A DNA stretch of 64,000 nucleotides from Ipomoea triloba (Eukaryota > Streptophyta > Magnoliopsida > Solanales > Convolvulaceae): NCBI RefSeq assembly GCF_003576645.1, contig NC_044918.1:18739470-18803469 (forward strand), in the 5' to 3' direction. The stretch's first letter is position 1. Each line of letters opens with the position of its first letter. A model generated the notes under the pieces. It saw only the letters and a program-made list of their open reading frames with translations, did not search any database and was not told where the DNA came from. Below, one piece after another: positions 1-12,020 of this stretch. The translations under genes and the position numbers were made by a program.

Positions 1-1598
1 ATCTTACAAATATCACTTAAATTTTTTGAATATTTTTTTTTTTCAAAAAAACCATCAATTTATTAATCTAATAATCAATATATACAACGCTAAGGAGAGT
101 ATCGAAGAGAAGTTCACCCAAAATCAACACGTACTTAGATAAAACAAGGATAAACTCCTAGACGTAAGTAAATTAAACCTAGTCTAATAAGAAAATGACA
201 TTGCCCAAGAAAATCAAACTAGAACTTTTTTTCGGTTTTGATACATTAAAATTTTCAGTTTACGCTAGATTAAATCTAAGTCTCTAGAATTGCTATCCAA
301 GGGTGTTGGAGGAGGTAAATTGCAAGTTACCTAATCTGATCAGATTATGAGATTCAAAATAAAATTTGATCATCATTATATTCCAATTGAGCTTATGCAT
401 GTCCACCGGTACATAAGTTATGAGTAAAGTAGGAGGGTAAGTGTCGGAAAACAAATTCTGGCCATGCATCATCATGCTTCCGTGCAGGGAATTGATACTA
501 CTATTCTAATGTCAAAAAAATCCAGTTGCACATTCAATGTTTAATTAATTATTATGGCAATGCATCAGCGGCTTCAAATGTCAAATACAAGGAACCGATA
601 CTCTCAATCATGTCTGAAAAAGTCAAATCCAACAGCTCAAACACTCATAAATATGTCTAATAAATGTTAATTTCAAAGTTTATTAGTGTTGTAATAATGA
701 TATATATATAATATAATAATAATAACAACGAATATTTCACAACTTTTGGTGATGGATATGCATCACAAACATAATACATGTTCTGTTTTTGTTTTAAATT
801 GAGAGTCAATAAGCATGATATGATGAGTCAGAGCGCATTCATGATAAAATAAAATTGTTAATCTTCGATTTTGGTGGCTCAAATAAAGGAGCATTATTCA
901 CTATAGCTTCCCACTTAATGATATAGAGGCCAGGTGATTCTAACATACAACCGATCTGTAAATGATGAGAAGTAATCAAGAATCAAATAAACTTTTTCTA
1001 TATGTATATTCATTTTTATAATATATTATTAACCGTTTAACCCTCTTCTACAAATATTTAAATAATTTTTTTTATTGATACTTATTTTATTATATTATAT
1101 ATATACTTTTCTTGATGCGTACTCTCATTGCTCAGTTAACGCAAAACACACTATCTAAAGTTCTGAGTTAAGGTGTAGAACAAAACGTCTAACCCTCCTC
1201 TAACAATGTTACCATTTCAAAAGCAACACAAACAAGATGATACCAACTATCACAAAGGTAATTTATTTCTTCCACTGCTATGAGGTTAGACTACTCATAC
1301 TTTATGTATTATTAGGTTTATGTTATTACTCCTTCCGATGTGTCAGCTCAGTTAACGAGACTTGACTGAAGTTATTTTTAATTCAATTTTTCATAATGTT
1401 AAGTTTAGTATTAGTATATAAAATTTATACATTTAGAAACTACACTAAAAGTACTACTCTCAATGCCCCATTTTATATATAATACTTATTCATTGGTCAA
1501 ATCAACTTTTTTTTTTGGTTTATTTTCATTAGTATTTTTTAATAATTTTTAAATTTGATATTTTTGTGTTTAATAGTACTTTTAACATGCTTTCTAAA
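1..1598. other. AT-rich gene-free DNA
   Basis: I see no gene here. Open frames are short and AT-rich, with no recognisable domain. There are short homopolymers and AT microsatellites, but no convincing transposon ends. Confidence 0.5.
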
Positions 1599-1608
1599 TA
1601 TATAAATT

Positions 1609-2678
1609 GAATTTTTAGCACTTTTAGTCCCACGACTATAGTGACTTTTGCAGGATTGGTCAACGACTTTCAAACTTTACAATTTTGGTCCACAACTATT
1701 ATTTTTGTTGCAAAAATGGTCCTTCCGGCAGCTTTTCAGTCCAATACCTGTTGGAAAATAAAATCCGGCGAATTTTCTGGCAATTTTTCGCCGGAAAAAA
1801 AAATCACCAGATTTTCCGTCAATTTCTCCCCGGAAAAAAATTCATCTTTCAAGTAGGATTAAAATGGACATTTCTAAAAATCTAATTAAAGTTAAAACTA
1901 ATTCGTTTCTATAAACATATGTAGCCAATTTAATTATTTTCATTTTAGTAAACTAATTAAAGTTAAAACTAATTCAGTTCTAAAAACATATGTAGCGAAT
2001 TTAATCTTAGTAAAATTAAGTACCAATTCAAAATTATTTTTACTTTTTATTTTAAATTTAAATTATTTTTACTTTGTCTGCAAAAATTTTGGTTTAATTT
2101 GCTACAGGATTTCTTAAATAATATGCAGTAATTCCAAGGTTTTTAAATTTAATTTTATTGTATACATTTTGTATACAAATTTCTATACAAAATCACATAA
2201 AACTATTGGTAAGTCTCGTAAATTGAATTTTAAAATAAAAAGTAAAAATAATTTTGAATTTGTACTTAATTTTATTAAGATTAAATTAGCTACATATGTT
2301 TTTAGAAATGAATTAGTTTTAACTTTAATTAGTTTACTAAAATCAAAATAATTAAATTGACTACATATGTTTTTAGAAACGAATTAGTTTTAACTTTAAT
2401 TAGTTTTTTTAGAAATGTCCATTTTAATCCTACTTAAAAGAGGAATTTTTTTCCGGCGAGAAATTGACGGAAATTCTGGTGGTTTTTTTTTTCCTACGAA
2501 AAATTGCCGGAAAATTCGCTGGATTTTATTTTCCGGCAAGTATTGGACTGAAAAGCTACCGGAAAGACTAGTTTTGCAACAAAAATAATAGTCGTAGACC
2601 AAAATTGTAAAGTTTGAAAGTCTTTGACCAATCCTGCAAAAGTCACTATAGTCGTGGGACTAAAAGTGCTAAAAATTC
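1609..2678. mobile_element. MULE-type foldback element with long inverted arms
   Basis: The left arm (from 1609, GAATTTTTAGCAC) and the right arm (ending 2678, GTGCTAAAAATTC) are inverted copies of each other over several hundred bases. Both contain the same phrases about a pale 'CTTTTAGTCCCACGAC' block and the CCGGAAAA-rich block. The element is flanked by the 9-bp direct repeat TATATAAAT (1599-1607 and 2679-2687). A 9-bp target duplication with long inverted termini is the hallmark of Mutator-like elements. No transposase is encoded; the mirrored open frames on the two arms are products of the palindrome. It is therefore a non-autonomous element mobilised in trans. Confidence 0.8.
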
Positions 2679-2687
2679 TATATAAAT

Positions 2688-3380
2688 AATTGCGTAGCAC
2701 ATTCACATTCAACTATATGCTCTTAATAATAATTGCGAAACGTTTATGATTTTAAACGTTTTTTCTCCAGTGTAAAATAAATTCAAATAAAAAGATCAGA
2801 CTTTGCTTTGATAGTTACTTCCATACACCATAGTAAGTCCAGGTGTCAATTTGATCTTCACATTTCAAGAGAACATGGCAATGGATTAAAAAGTGAGGTA
2901 TACTTCTAGAATGAATATGGAAGATATGTGCCAGTCCATTAACATTCGTATCCCAATTTAAATAATACCAACGTGACAAATAAACTCTTATTGCCTTTAC
3001 ACCTTTTTGACAAGATAATAATCAATGCTCTCGAAGCGTTTCGTTGGAGTATCAGAATCCGAATTGAAACTAAAATTGTGACATGAGTCTCTCAAATGGG
3101 AGGTCATGAAATCGAATCTTAATGGAGACGGTATTGATTCTTTATTTCTTCAACACTTCAAGAAAGTATAGATGAACATATACTACAATGTAATCGAGTT
3201 AGTAGTATAAAAAAAATACTTAATAATCAAAATGAGATTTAGTAAAAGTAGATTTTTATTTGATAATTAATGGATATCAGAATTAGATAGAGAGAGACTC
3301 AAATGCAATCGTGGTGCAAATCCCGGATGCACACGTGTGCACCCTATCTAGCACCTATTGCAATCCGAAATATGAACAAC

Positions 3381-3424
<44 letters not shown>

Positions 3425-4559
3425 TGTGTTTAAATGAGAATACTTTCTTAGTTGAGAATGTGTGAACGGTATGAGTGCACAAAATCTATTACAAGGTCTG
3501 CAGCGCAATCCAGACATGCCCAAGGAAAAGATTGTGTACACTCATGTAGTAGATTTTGTGCACTCATGCATGTTTGCACATTTTCAGCTAAGGATCGGAA
3601 CTAAGGAAGTGTTCTCATATGATTCTGAATATATATGTGCGTGCGCGCACATAGTGTTTGCATGGGAGCGAGAGATTTGAAACATGAGCGAATTTTCTTT
3701 TTCCTTTATCATTTTCCATTTAAAGAAACAAAAGTAGAATTTCATAAGGAATGACGCTTTTCATTCTTTTATGATTTGAATCCAAATCCAAGATTAAAAA
3801 AAATAGTGAAACAAATAAGATGACTGAATTTGAATCTAATATATAGTAGGGTTCAAAACTCATGAACCAAATACCCTCTTAATCTAATTGATAGAGTAAA
3901 TTATACTAAAATCTATAAGAATACAACATACACGGACGACACACACACAAACATATATGTGTGTGTGAAAATTTTTCAATATATCGTATTTTGGTGCTTT
4001 CTACAAAAATTAGAAGGGATGTAGTGTTTTGGTCATATTAAGTAATTTAAGAATAAAGAAAGATTGTTTCTTTCAAAATGACCTAGACGCACATAAACTT
4101 TTATGTGTCGCTTACCTAATTATATCAAATGATAGAGGAAGAAATTTGAAAAAGAGACTGTTTCTTTCAAAATTAGTCATCTATTTTCTTTTTTAAAGTA
4201 GAAAATATTGAAATCATTCTTTCCACATATATATGCTTTATTATTGATATGCTATTATAATATACTCCGTAATATTTAATTTTATGTCTAATGAAAGAAC
4301 TACATCCTAGGCGAGGACAACGTTCTACCTTATTGAAAAAGACATCACCATAAAGCTAAGAGAAGTTATTGCCTATCGGTAGGTAATAATAAGTCGGCCA
4401 GAAATGAGTGACGCATTGCCTTCATAATTTTTTTTTCTTTTTTCCTGTATACAATCAATTTGTTAAATTATAACTCAATGGCCGACTACATATATATACT
4501 TGCTAATGTTGACATATACTGACTATCAAATGCTGTAATTAATAGGGTATGCTAATAGT
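2688..4559. other. Gene-free DNA with microsatellite and possible small repeats
   Basis: No gene is seen. A tract at 3382-3421 is pure (TA)n. A tRNA-like box B (ATCGAATCTT, about 3110-3120) hints at a SINE remnant near 3050-3150, but box A is not clear. The rest is AT-rich and unassigned. Confidence 0.4.
3382..3421. repeat. (TA)n microsatellite
   Basis: About 40 bases of uninterrupted TA dinucleotide. It is followed directly by a non-AT segment (3422-3630) that ends in another short AT run. This arrangement recurs elsewhere in the window. Confidence 0.95.
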
Positions 4560-4564
4560 TGATA

Positions 4565-4803
4565 AATTCTTTGTGACAAAGGGTAGAATCGCCCAATTCA
4601 GCGTCCCACATCTCGGTCCGATAGGATTGTGAAAAGATAATTGACGGTGACTCTATTGATTAACATATGCTAGATTTTTATGCACTTTTTATTTTGAAAG
4701 ATTGCTCTCACACTATTATTGGTGAGACTCGATCTTTGGTCTCTTGTGACAAATTTCAATTATTTTTGTGACTAACTGAGCTACCATGTAGCCTGCCGAC
4801 AAT
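4565..4803 (-). mobile_element. tRNA-derived SINE-like element
   Basis: On the minus strand a box A-like string (TGGTAGCTCAGTTAG, complement of about 4772-4787) is followed about 40 bases on by a box B-like string (GATCGAGTCTC, complement of 4724-4734). The spacing is that of an internal RNA polymerase III promoter. The body would continue toward lower coordinates. Ends and target duplication were not resolved, so the borders are approximate. Confidence 0.45.
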
Positions 4804-5443
4804 AATTGATAAATTCATGTTGGATGATTTTACTGACTGACCTCCCTTGCTCACGAATCACGATGTAAAAATTTCTACTCCATAATTACTTTATAATGAT
4901 TTTTTTTAGGTTAAACAAAGTAACTTATGATAAATATTACTCCGTATTATAAATTTTACTTGTAAATTAATTGATGATGAGTTAATCAAATAAAATTACA
5001 TTAAATGGTACTCTATTCGTTCCATTTTATATGTCTATATTAGTTCAGTTAACAAGTCTTGGACTTGAGTCGTAATAAATTGAGACAGATGAAGTATAAG
5101 ATCAATTATTTGGTGATTTTTATTTTTTATTTTACATCTTATAGATGATCGGAAAATGACATTTCAACATAAATTTGATACAAAACTCTAATATGAGTGG
5201 CATATATTGTTCTAAAAACCTATGCCACATCTTATATTATCAATTAATAAGGTTGAATTGTAGTTTCTGTAGATGAAATTTTTGTTGAGTTTGCATATTT
5301 GAGGCAATAAACATAAAGTGAGATGATTGATCCTTTGATCTTCATTAAGCGTAATTCTAAATGAGATAGTTTAATTTGGTCCCATGCATAAGAGTGGATA
5401 TATATATCTATGAAGTATGGAAATTGGAAACGAAGAAACATCA

Positions 5444-5818
5444 TATATATATATATATATATATATATTGCGGTTGTGTAGTTGTTTAAGTGCGAGGTTT
5501 TCCTTCTTAAGGTGCGTGGTACTATATACTTAAGGTGCATCAACTAAAGCTTTAGGTGTGTTTTTTTTAAGGTGCACCATTTTAAAACTTTAGGTGAATG
5601 GTTTGTGTTCTTAAGTGCTTTGTTTGTGTGCTTAAGGTACGCGGTTTGTGTACTTAAGGTGCGCCATTTTAAAACTTTCAGTGCGAGGTTTGTGTTCTTA
5701 AGGTGCTTTGTTTGTGTGCTTAAGGTGCATGATTTGTGTACTTAAAGTGCGCCATTTTAATGCTTAAGATGCATCAACCGCACAACCGCACGGGAAGTTA
5801 TACCCGCACCTGAACCCT

Positions 5819-5850
<32 letters not shown>

Positions 5851-5858
5851 TACATATA
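5444..5858. repeat. Microsatellite-embedded repeat element with 'CTTAAGGTGC' minisatellite
   Basis: A segment of about 350 bp (5468-5818) lies between (AT)n at 5444-5467 and (TA)n(CA)n at 5819-5858. Inside, the phrase CTTAAGGTGC and variants recurs more than ten times at roughly 20-25-base spacing. The segment starts with GCGGTTGTG and ends with CAACCGCACAACCGCAC, an imperfect inverted repeat. It codes for nothing evident. The arrangement resembles MITEs that insert into TA microsatellites (Micron type), but no transposase ties it to a class. Confidence 0.5.
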
Positions 5859-6089
5859 GGATCATATGAGAACAAGTCCTTAGGAGCAAACTAAGAACCA
5901 ATCTCAACCTTACATGTGAAAAAATCGAATGAACCAGATCAAATTTAAAAAAAATACAGTGAAATTTTCGTAATTATCACTAACTTCATTGTGTAAACTT
6001 GAACACTAAAATCTTCATTTCTCATAACTTTTCAAGTTTGCACATTTAGTATTAATATATTGACCAAAAGCATACATAGTTGATGTATC

Positions 6090-6746
6090 TAGTGCAAAAT
6101 GACCATTATTGACTATTGATATTTATTAATTTTTATTCCCGACTTTCAATTGTACCATAAATAATATAATCCCTTACCCTTTAATTTGGTTCAAGTTATA
6201 TAACATAACCAAGGGAATGTGAGATTTGGAATGTCACATTCCCATGTTTGGTTTAAGTTATCTTGTTTATCCAAGCAAATATAACATTCCTTAAGGAATG
6301 TAACATTCCATCCACATTGAATTTGAAGATCAGAGGATGTGATTCGCTTACATCTCTTAAGTTTTGTAACATTCCCTTGCATAATTTCTATTTTTGCCCT
6401 TTTAATTCTAATTAGTACGTATGAAATATATATTTTATGTTACTTTATTATACGTATCATATTTAATTATATTTATAATTATATATTTTATTTTATTTCT
6501 TATTACGTTATGTTAGCTTATGAAGTAATTTTTTTTCGAGTTCAAACTCATAATTATATATTTTTAAATCATGTACTTAATATATGCTACCTTTGTCTTA
6601 TTTATTTTATTTAATTTTAAAATTTATTGAAATACACGAAAATATGTTAAGGGTATTAAAGGAAAAAAAAACATAACTCCTAAACCAAACATGATTATAT
6701 CACATAAATCAATTTTAACTAAACACATGAATCTAACATTTAGTAA
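6090..6746. mobile_element. Left half of older MITE(s) split by the CACTA element
   Basis: Sequence left of the CACTA element (TTTGGTTCAAG near 6188, several 'ACATTCC' blocks) has inverted counterparts right of it at 9508-9562 (GAACCAAACGCCCCC). A second, outer inverted match pairs about 6105-6165 with about 9625-9700. The CACTA element thus appears to have landed inside an older short inverted-repeat element, itself near another. Ends and target duplications of the older elements were not resolved. Confidence 0.4.
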
Positions 6747-6774
6747 CACTACTACAGAAAACACATTTAACGTC

Positions 6775-6995
6775 GCCTAAATAACGTCGGTTTTTTAAAA
6801 AACCGACGTCAAATATTTACGACGTCGGTTTTACTAAACAACCGACATTAAATAATTTTTAAAAAATTACGATAACTATACGACGTCGGTTTGAAACGGT
6901 TTGTTTCAAACCGACGTCGTACATATTTTATTTGTTTTTTTTTTTTTAAACAAAAGGCGTCGGTTGTAGCTACAACCGACGCCGTAGATCTTTTA
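6775..6995. repeat. Left subterminal hairpin repeats of the CACTA element
   Basis: Paired motifs of the form ACGTCGGTTT and AAACCGACGT are separated by short A/T spacers and can fold into hairpins. They mirror the larger cluster at the other end of the element. Confidence 0.75.
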
Positions 6996-7029
6996 TAAAG
7001 TACCGTTCGCACAGCAGATTTTTAGATCT

Positions 7030-7310
7030 GCGTTTTTCTTTCTATCACTTTTCGTTCTTCTTCTTCGACTAAGGACCGCAGCCACCGGCCGGACTTCCAT
7101 CCTCGCACAGCCACCGGCCGACGCACCTCCACCGCCGCTCCTCCATTGCCGCAGCTGCACCGCCCACCGCACCTCCACCGAGCCTCGCCATTGCGCAAGC
7201 GACCGCCCTTCGCCAACGCCGCCCCGCACGGCCACCGCCTCCCCGCCCAGCCATCACCCAGCTGCCGCTGCCAGCCACCGCCCCTGCCCGTGACTCCCCG
7301 GCGATAAGTT
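7030..7310. other. GC-rich island inside the CACTA element
   Basis: About 280 bases rich in CCGCC/GCCACCG, in sharp contrast to the AT-rich DNA around. Open frames run through it on the minus strand (6993-7278), giving Ala/Arg/Gly-rich peptides in several frames, as GC-rich DNA does by composition. It could be a captured piece of a host exon or 5' UTR, but I recognise no protein. Confidence 0.4.
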
Positions 7311-7398
7311 TCTTTTTTTATTTTTTTTTATTTTTTTATATTTCGAATTTCAAATTATTTTTTGATACATTATGAATTTTAGAAATTGTTATATATTT

Positions 7399-8060
7399 TT
7401 TTTTTGAGAAAAGAAATTGTTATATATTTTAGGAATAATAATGCATATTAGGGCTTATAAATTAATAATTTCGATTTTTAAGAAATTATTGTCTATTTTA
7501 GGAATAATAATGCATATTAGGGCTTATAAATTAATAATTTCGGATTTTAAGAAATTATTGTCTATTTTAGGAATTATAATGCATATTAGGGCTTATAAAT
7601 TAATAATTTCGAATTTTAAGAAATTATTGTCTATTTTAGGAATTATAATGCATATTAGGGCTTATAAATTAATAATTTCAAATTTTAAGAAATTATTGTC
7701 TATTTTAGGAATTATTTATAGTATATTTCGAATTTTAGAAATTATATTGTATTTTAGGGCTTATAAATTAATAATTTTGAATTTTATGAAATTATTGTGT
7801 ATTTTAGGCTTTATAAATTAATAATTTTGAATTTTAAGAAATTGTTGTGTACTTTAGAAATTATTTATAATATATTTCGAATTTTAAGAATTATAATGTA
7901 TTTTAGGGCTTAAAAATTAATAATTATGAATTTTAAGAAATTTTTGTGTACTTTAGGAATTATTTATAATATATTTGGAATTTTAGAAATTATAATGTAT
8001 TTTAGGGCTTATAAATTAATAATTTCGAAATTTATGAAATGAATGTTAATATACTTTGAT
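7399..8060. repeat. 69-bp tandem array in the CACTA element
   Basis: A unit containing ATGCATATTAGGGC recurs with that motif starting at 7441, 7510, 7579 and 7648, a period of exactly 69. More diverged units follow to about 8060. Because 69 is divisible by three, one frame stays open for 134 codons; the resulting peptide is a repeat artefact. Confidence 0.9.
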
Positions 8061-8290
8061 ATTTAGGAATTATTGTTAATGTTGTTTAAATTAATAATGT
8101 TTATTGTATTTTAGTATTTTAATAAATTGTAAATTATTTTGAGATTGTTTAGAATAGTAATTTTATAAAATAATATCAATTTACTATACTAATTTACAAA
8201 TAATACTTGTAGGTAATTAGTTAGATTCGAGATTTGTTTACGGACGTGGATAACTCTGTGGTGAGGTAAGATTTTTTCCTATTTTTATTT

Positions 8291-8795
8291 ATGCTTTGGC
8301 TTTATATATTGCATCCGGTGATTAGCCACACCGTGGTCTATGTTCATTTATGTTTTGGCTTTATATATTGCATCCGGTGATTTGCCACACCGTGGTCTAT
8401 GTTTATTTATGTTTTGACTTTATATATTGCATCCGGTGATTAGCCACACCGTGGTCTATGTTCATTTATGTTTTGGCTTTATATATTGCATCCGGTGATT
8501 TGCCACACCGTGGTCTATGTTTATTTATGTTTTGACTTTATATATTGCATCCGGTGATTAGCCACACCGTGGTCTATGTTTATTTATGTTTTGACTTTAT
8601 ATATTGCATCCGGTGATTAGCCACACCGTGGTCTATGTTCATTTATGTTTTGGCTTTATATATTGCATCCGGTGATTTGCCACACCGTGGTCTATGTTTA
8701 TTTATGTTTTGACTTTATATATTGCATCCGGTGATTAGCCACACCGTGATCTATCTCCATTTATACTTTGGCTTTATATATTGCATCCGGTGAGA
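8291..8795. repeat. 59-bp tandem array in the CACTA element
   Basis: Units containing TTATATATTGCATCCGGTGA start at 8291, 8350, 8409, 8468, 8527, 8586, 8645, 8704 and, shortened, about 8763. The period is 59 bp. Variants (GATTAGCC or GATTTGCC; TTTTGGC or TTTTGAC) alternate between neighbours, so there is partial two-unit higher-order structure. Confidence 0.95.
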
Positions 8796-9069
8796 TTTAT
8801 GTTAAATACTTGTTGTTTATTAGTGTTATTGAATTGTGAGATTTATGTTGAATATTCAATGTTTTATTAGTTATTGTAGTATACTTTATTAGTTTGATAA
8901 GTTGTGATGTTTATTAGCTTTGATTAATTGAGAACTTTATTAGTTTGATCAATAGTGAATTATAAATGTTAATTTGTTACACAGGTTCTGAAACTTATGT
9001 GTGAATTGGAAATATACTGTACAGGTTTTAGGCAGAATCGTAAAATATTTTTAATATTTAAAAAATAAT

Positions 9070-9475
9070 AATAAACGACGTCGGTTATTTCATATTAACC
9101 GACGTCGTTTATTATTTTTTATTTTTTTTTTAAAGAAACGACGTCGGTTTTTTAAAAACACCGACGTCGTTTCATACTTTTTATTTTTTTTTTTAAAAAA
9201 AATAAACGACGTCGATTTTTTAAAAAAACCGACGTCGTTTCATATTTTTTTAAAAAAGAAACGACGTCGGTTTTGTTAAAAAACCGACGTCGTTTCTTCT
9301 TCTTTTTTTTTTTTAAATAAACGACGTCGGTTTTTTCAAAAAACCGACGTCGTTTATTTATTTTAAAAAATAAAAAATACATACGGCGTCGGTTTTTACA
9401 ACCGACGCCATATCATTTATATACAACGTCGGCCAGATCAACGTCGATTTTTAACCGACGTTACAAGTGCTAAAA
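9070..9475. repeat. Right subterminal hairpin cluster of the CACTA element
   Basis: At least five successive inverted pairs of AACGACGTCGGTT and AACCGACGTCGTT are separated by 4-12 A/T bases. Each can form a strong stem. They probably serve as transposase-binding sites, and transcription through them would yield double-stranded RNA. Confidence 0.85.
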
Positions 9476-9562
9476 AACCGACGTTAAAGGTGTTTTCTGT
9501 AGTAGTGTAATCTAACATTCCTAGCAATCTAACATTCCCTGAACCAAACGCCCCCTTAAATT

Positions 9563-10723
9563 TAATGTTTACTAAATTGATATTTAACGGGAGGGTCAAA
9601 TTTGAAACAAAATCAATAGTCAATGAACACTTATGATCAAAATTAAAAGTTAGAGATGAAAATTAGTAAACATCAATAGTCAATAAAGCATTATGGTCCA
9701 ATTAAAATTCAGGGATAAAAATTACCAATAATGGATGGATCAATTCTGAAATTAACATACACCATCTATAAAAGAAAGTAAGGATAAAATTTTGGAAGAT
9801 TAGAGAATCTCCACTTGAGCATGGGGTCCAACGTTGGTTCATAGTTGTGATCCATTTTCGAGCTATCAATTTTGAAGACTTTCTGTTTTGCACTCGAAAA
9901 TTGCGATTGGAGCAAAACAAAAGGTGTTAGCTTTTTAGCAATGTTGTGGGGTCGCTAAAGCACTAGCAGAGGACACTAATCGCTCAATGGGGCATGTCCT
10001 CTATTGAGGTTCACATGTCCAGGGCATACCCATAGTATCGTCCATGGATTATAAACATTAATAGATCAGGTGATTACAGTGAATGATATTCTCTCAATCT
10101 TGATCTATCATTGTTAAGTGGACGCTAAGCGTTGAGAATACAATGGATTATATTCCATCAATCTTGATCATGGTTAGGAGGACAATAACGATTGTTTTGG
10201 CTGTCAAACTTGTGGTTAAGCCAATATGGAAAAATGCAATGACCTTTTTATAATTATGATAATACATTTATAAACTCTCAAAAGTGCATTCGTGTATAAC
10301 TTAAAGTACATTTGAAAACTCTTTTCGAAATGTGACTCAAATGAAGCGAGTCTCTGCTAGAGCTGCGATTAGGAGGTCCATTATGAATTTTTTTTTGTAG
10401 TCAAACACTAAAGAACCAGGTGATGAATATTATGATGACATGGAAAAAGAAGGTGATGAGAATAAGGTAGTGTCTTTTTGTTCACTCAAAACATTTCCAA
10501 ATGCATCCACAAATTTCTAAACTCACTGTCAAACATTTCTAAATGCACAATCATAATACAGAAATGCCATTGTGCTTGTTCGTGGTTTTATTTTTTATTT
10601 TTTTAATTTTCATCCTTTTGATCATCCTAGATAGCCAAACTTCTCACCTGAAAGTTATTCTCATGTGAACCTGGTCATATATACAATCTGAGTTTTGCGC
10701 AACCCGTTATGTTCTCGAAACTA
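9563..10723. other. Gene-free DNA
   Basis: No gene or clear repeat end is seen, apart from the right copy of the inverted match to 6105-6165 at about 9625-9700. Open frames are short and match no family I know. Confidence 0.4.
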
Positions 10724-11125
10724 GAGTTAATTCTATTTTTGATCCTAGATTTATAGGTGACAATCCACTTTTAGTCCTTTTTTATTAGAACATTCACTTT
10801 TGGTCCTAGTATTATTGTGGCATGACCAATTTTGGTCCTCCAACAACAAAATCGTTGAAATATCATTAAATACAAAGACATTTCAATCTCTTTTATACAA
10901 AGTATGTTGAACCGTTATATTTTTTATGTTTATTTTTTTTTGAAAACATTCATAATTGAAGAGCAAAATGTCATTGTATTTAACGATATTTAAACTGATT
11001 TGTTGATAAAGGACCAAAATTGGTCATGCTAGAATAATACTAGGACCAAAAGTGGATGTTTTAATAAAAAAGGACTAAAAGTGGATTGTCACCTATAAAT
11101 CTAGGACAAAAAATGGAAGTAACTC
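10724..11125. mobile_element. MULE-type MITE (402 bp)
   Basis: The element begins GAGTTAATTC at 10724 and ends with the inverted counterpart TAACTC at 11125. Flanks carry the perfect 9-bp direct repeat TCGAAACTA (10715-10723 and 11126-11134). The arms pair through blocks such as CACTTTTAGTCC and its complement, so most of the element folds back. It has no coding capacity. The 9-bp target duplication and inverted arms place it with Mutator-like non-autonomous elements. Confidence 0.85.
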
Positions 11126-11779
11126 TCGAAACTATTACTAGAGTAAGACCTTCCAATTTCCACCCACCAATGTAATCTCCAATTGGAAAAATTTTGAAGA
11201 TAGAATTCTATATATACTGTTGCAAATTCACATCTCTTTTATACAATGTAGGATGAGTACACTTTGAGAATTAATTTTTCATTCACATATTATCTATTTT
11301 TGAGTATATAATATATCAAATTAAACATCTCACTTAAAAAAACTCGAATTCACTTTAATTTGACTTAACCTAAATTGAGAGTGAATTTCACTGAAAATTA
11401 TAACGCAAAATTTAATGACTAATTTAAATGTTATTTTAAACAAATTTTTCTAACAATATATATACGTGCCACATCAGTCATTAGGCAGTGAGGACGGGCT
11501 TATGGGTCAACTTGGAAACACAAAAATACATAATGCAAAACTATGAAGTGAAAACTATGAAGTGAATCTTAAGATAGGTAAAAGTGAACTTAGGAAACAT
11601 GCGAAATTATAAAAATGTATTATGCAAACCTATAAAGTGTAAATATCTTTGAATAATAATTTGTTATAATTTTCCATATTATTGGGTGAACTTTTAAATA
11701 TATAGAATTCACATCGTAGTTTTGTGTGCACACATTTACACCTGAATTTACATTTTCTTCGGATCTGCATCATGTATAT

Positions 11780-12020
11780 AGTCACGGTTTAGTAGTTGGT
11801 GAATTTGACTTGAAAGAATGGTAAAACATGAGCTATCACAAGGGTCCAAGTTCGATCCCTAACAATAGTCTATTAATATTCTTGGTTTGAACATGTGAAC
11901 TATATGGGCAATTTAAACTGATCTATCTCATTGTGATCCTTTGTTAGTTAGAGTCACATGGCGAGATCACTCAATACACCTTCTGAGATAGTAATGACAG
12001 ATTTCTCTCGTTAAACCAAA
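11780..12020 (+). mobile_element. tRNA-derived SINE-like element
   Basis: A box A-like string GTTTAGTAGTTGGTG (about 11787-11801) is followed by a box B-like string GGTCCAAGTTCGATCCC (about 11843-11859). The box B matches the GGTTCGANNCC consensus well. The body runs to about 12020. Target duplication was not resolved. Confidence 0.5.

Larger units (their letters stand above)
6747..9507. mobile_element. Non-autonomous CACTA (En/Spm-type) transposon
   Basis: The element starts with CACTACTACAGAAAACAC at 6747 and ends at 9507 with its inverted copy. The inverted termini extend to about 28 bp with one mismatch. It is flanked by the 3-bp direct repeat TAA (6744-6746 and 9508-9510), as expected for CACTA elements. 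Subterminal regions carry many copies of an ACGACGTCGGTT-type motif in both orientations, which is the usual layout of transposase-binding repeats. The interior has a GC-rich stretch (about 7030-7310), a 69-bp tandem array and a 59-bp tandem array. No transposase frame is present, so movement would depend on an autonomous relative. Confidence 0.9.

Noticed and set aside
1641..2712. Mirrored 70-aa frames sharing sequence on opposite strands
   Set aside because: They are the two arms of the foldback element; no start context or domain is present.
6993..7278. Ala/Arg/Gly-rich minus-strand frames
   Set aside because: Three overlapping frames are all open because of GC-rich composition; none matches a known protein.
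7417..7821. 134-aa open frame inside the CACTA element
   Set aside because: It is produced by the 69-bp tandem array (69 is a multiple of three) and has no domain.
8291..8795. Regular repeats that could suggest a CRISPR array
   Set aside because: Units are contiguous with no unique spacers, and the genome is a plant.
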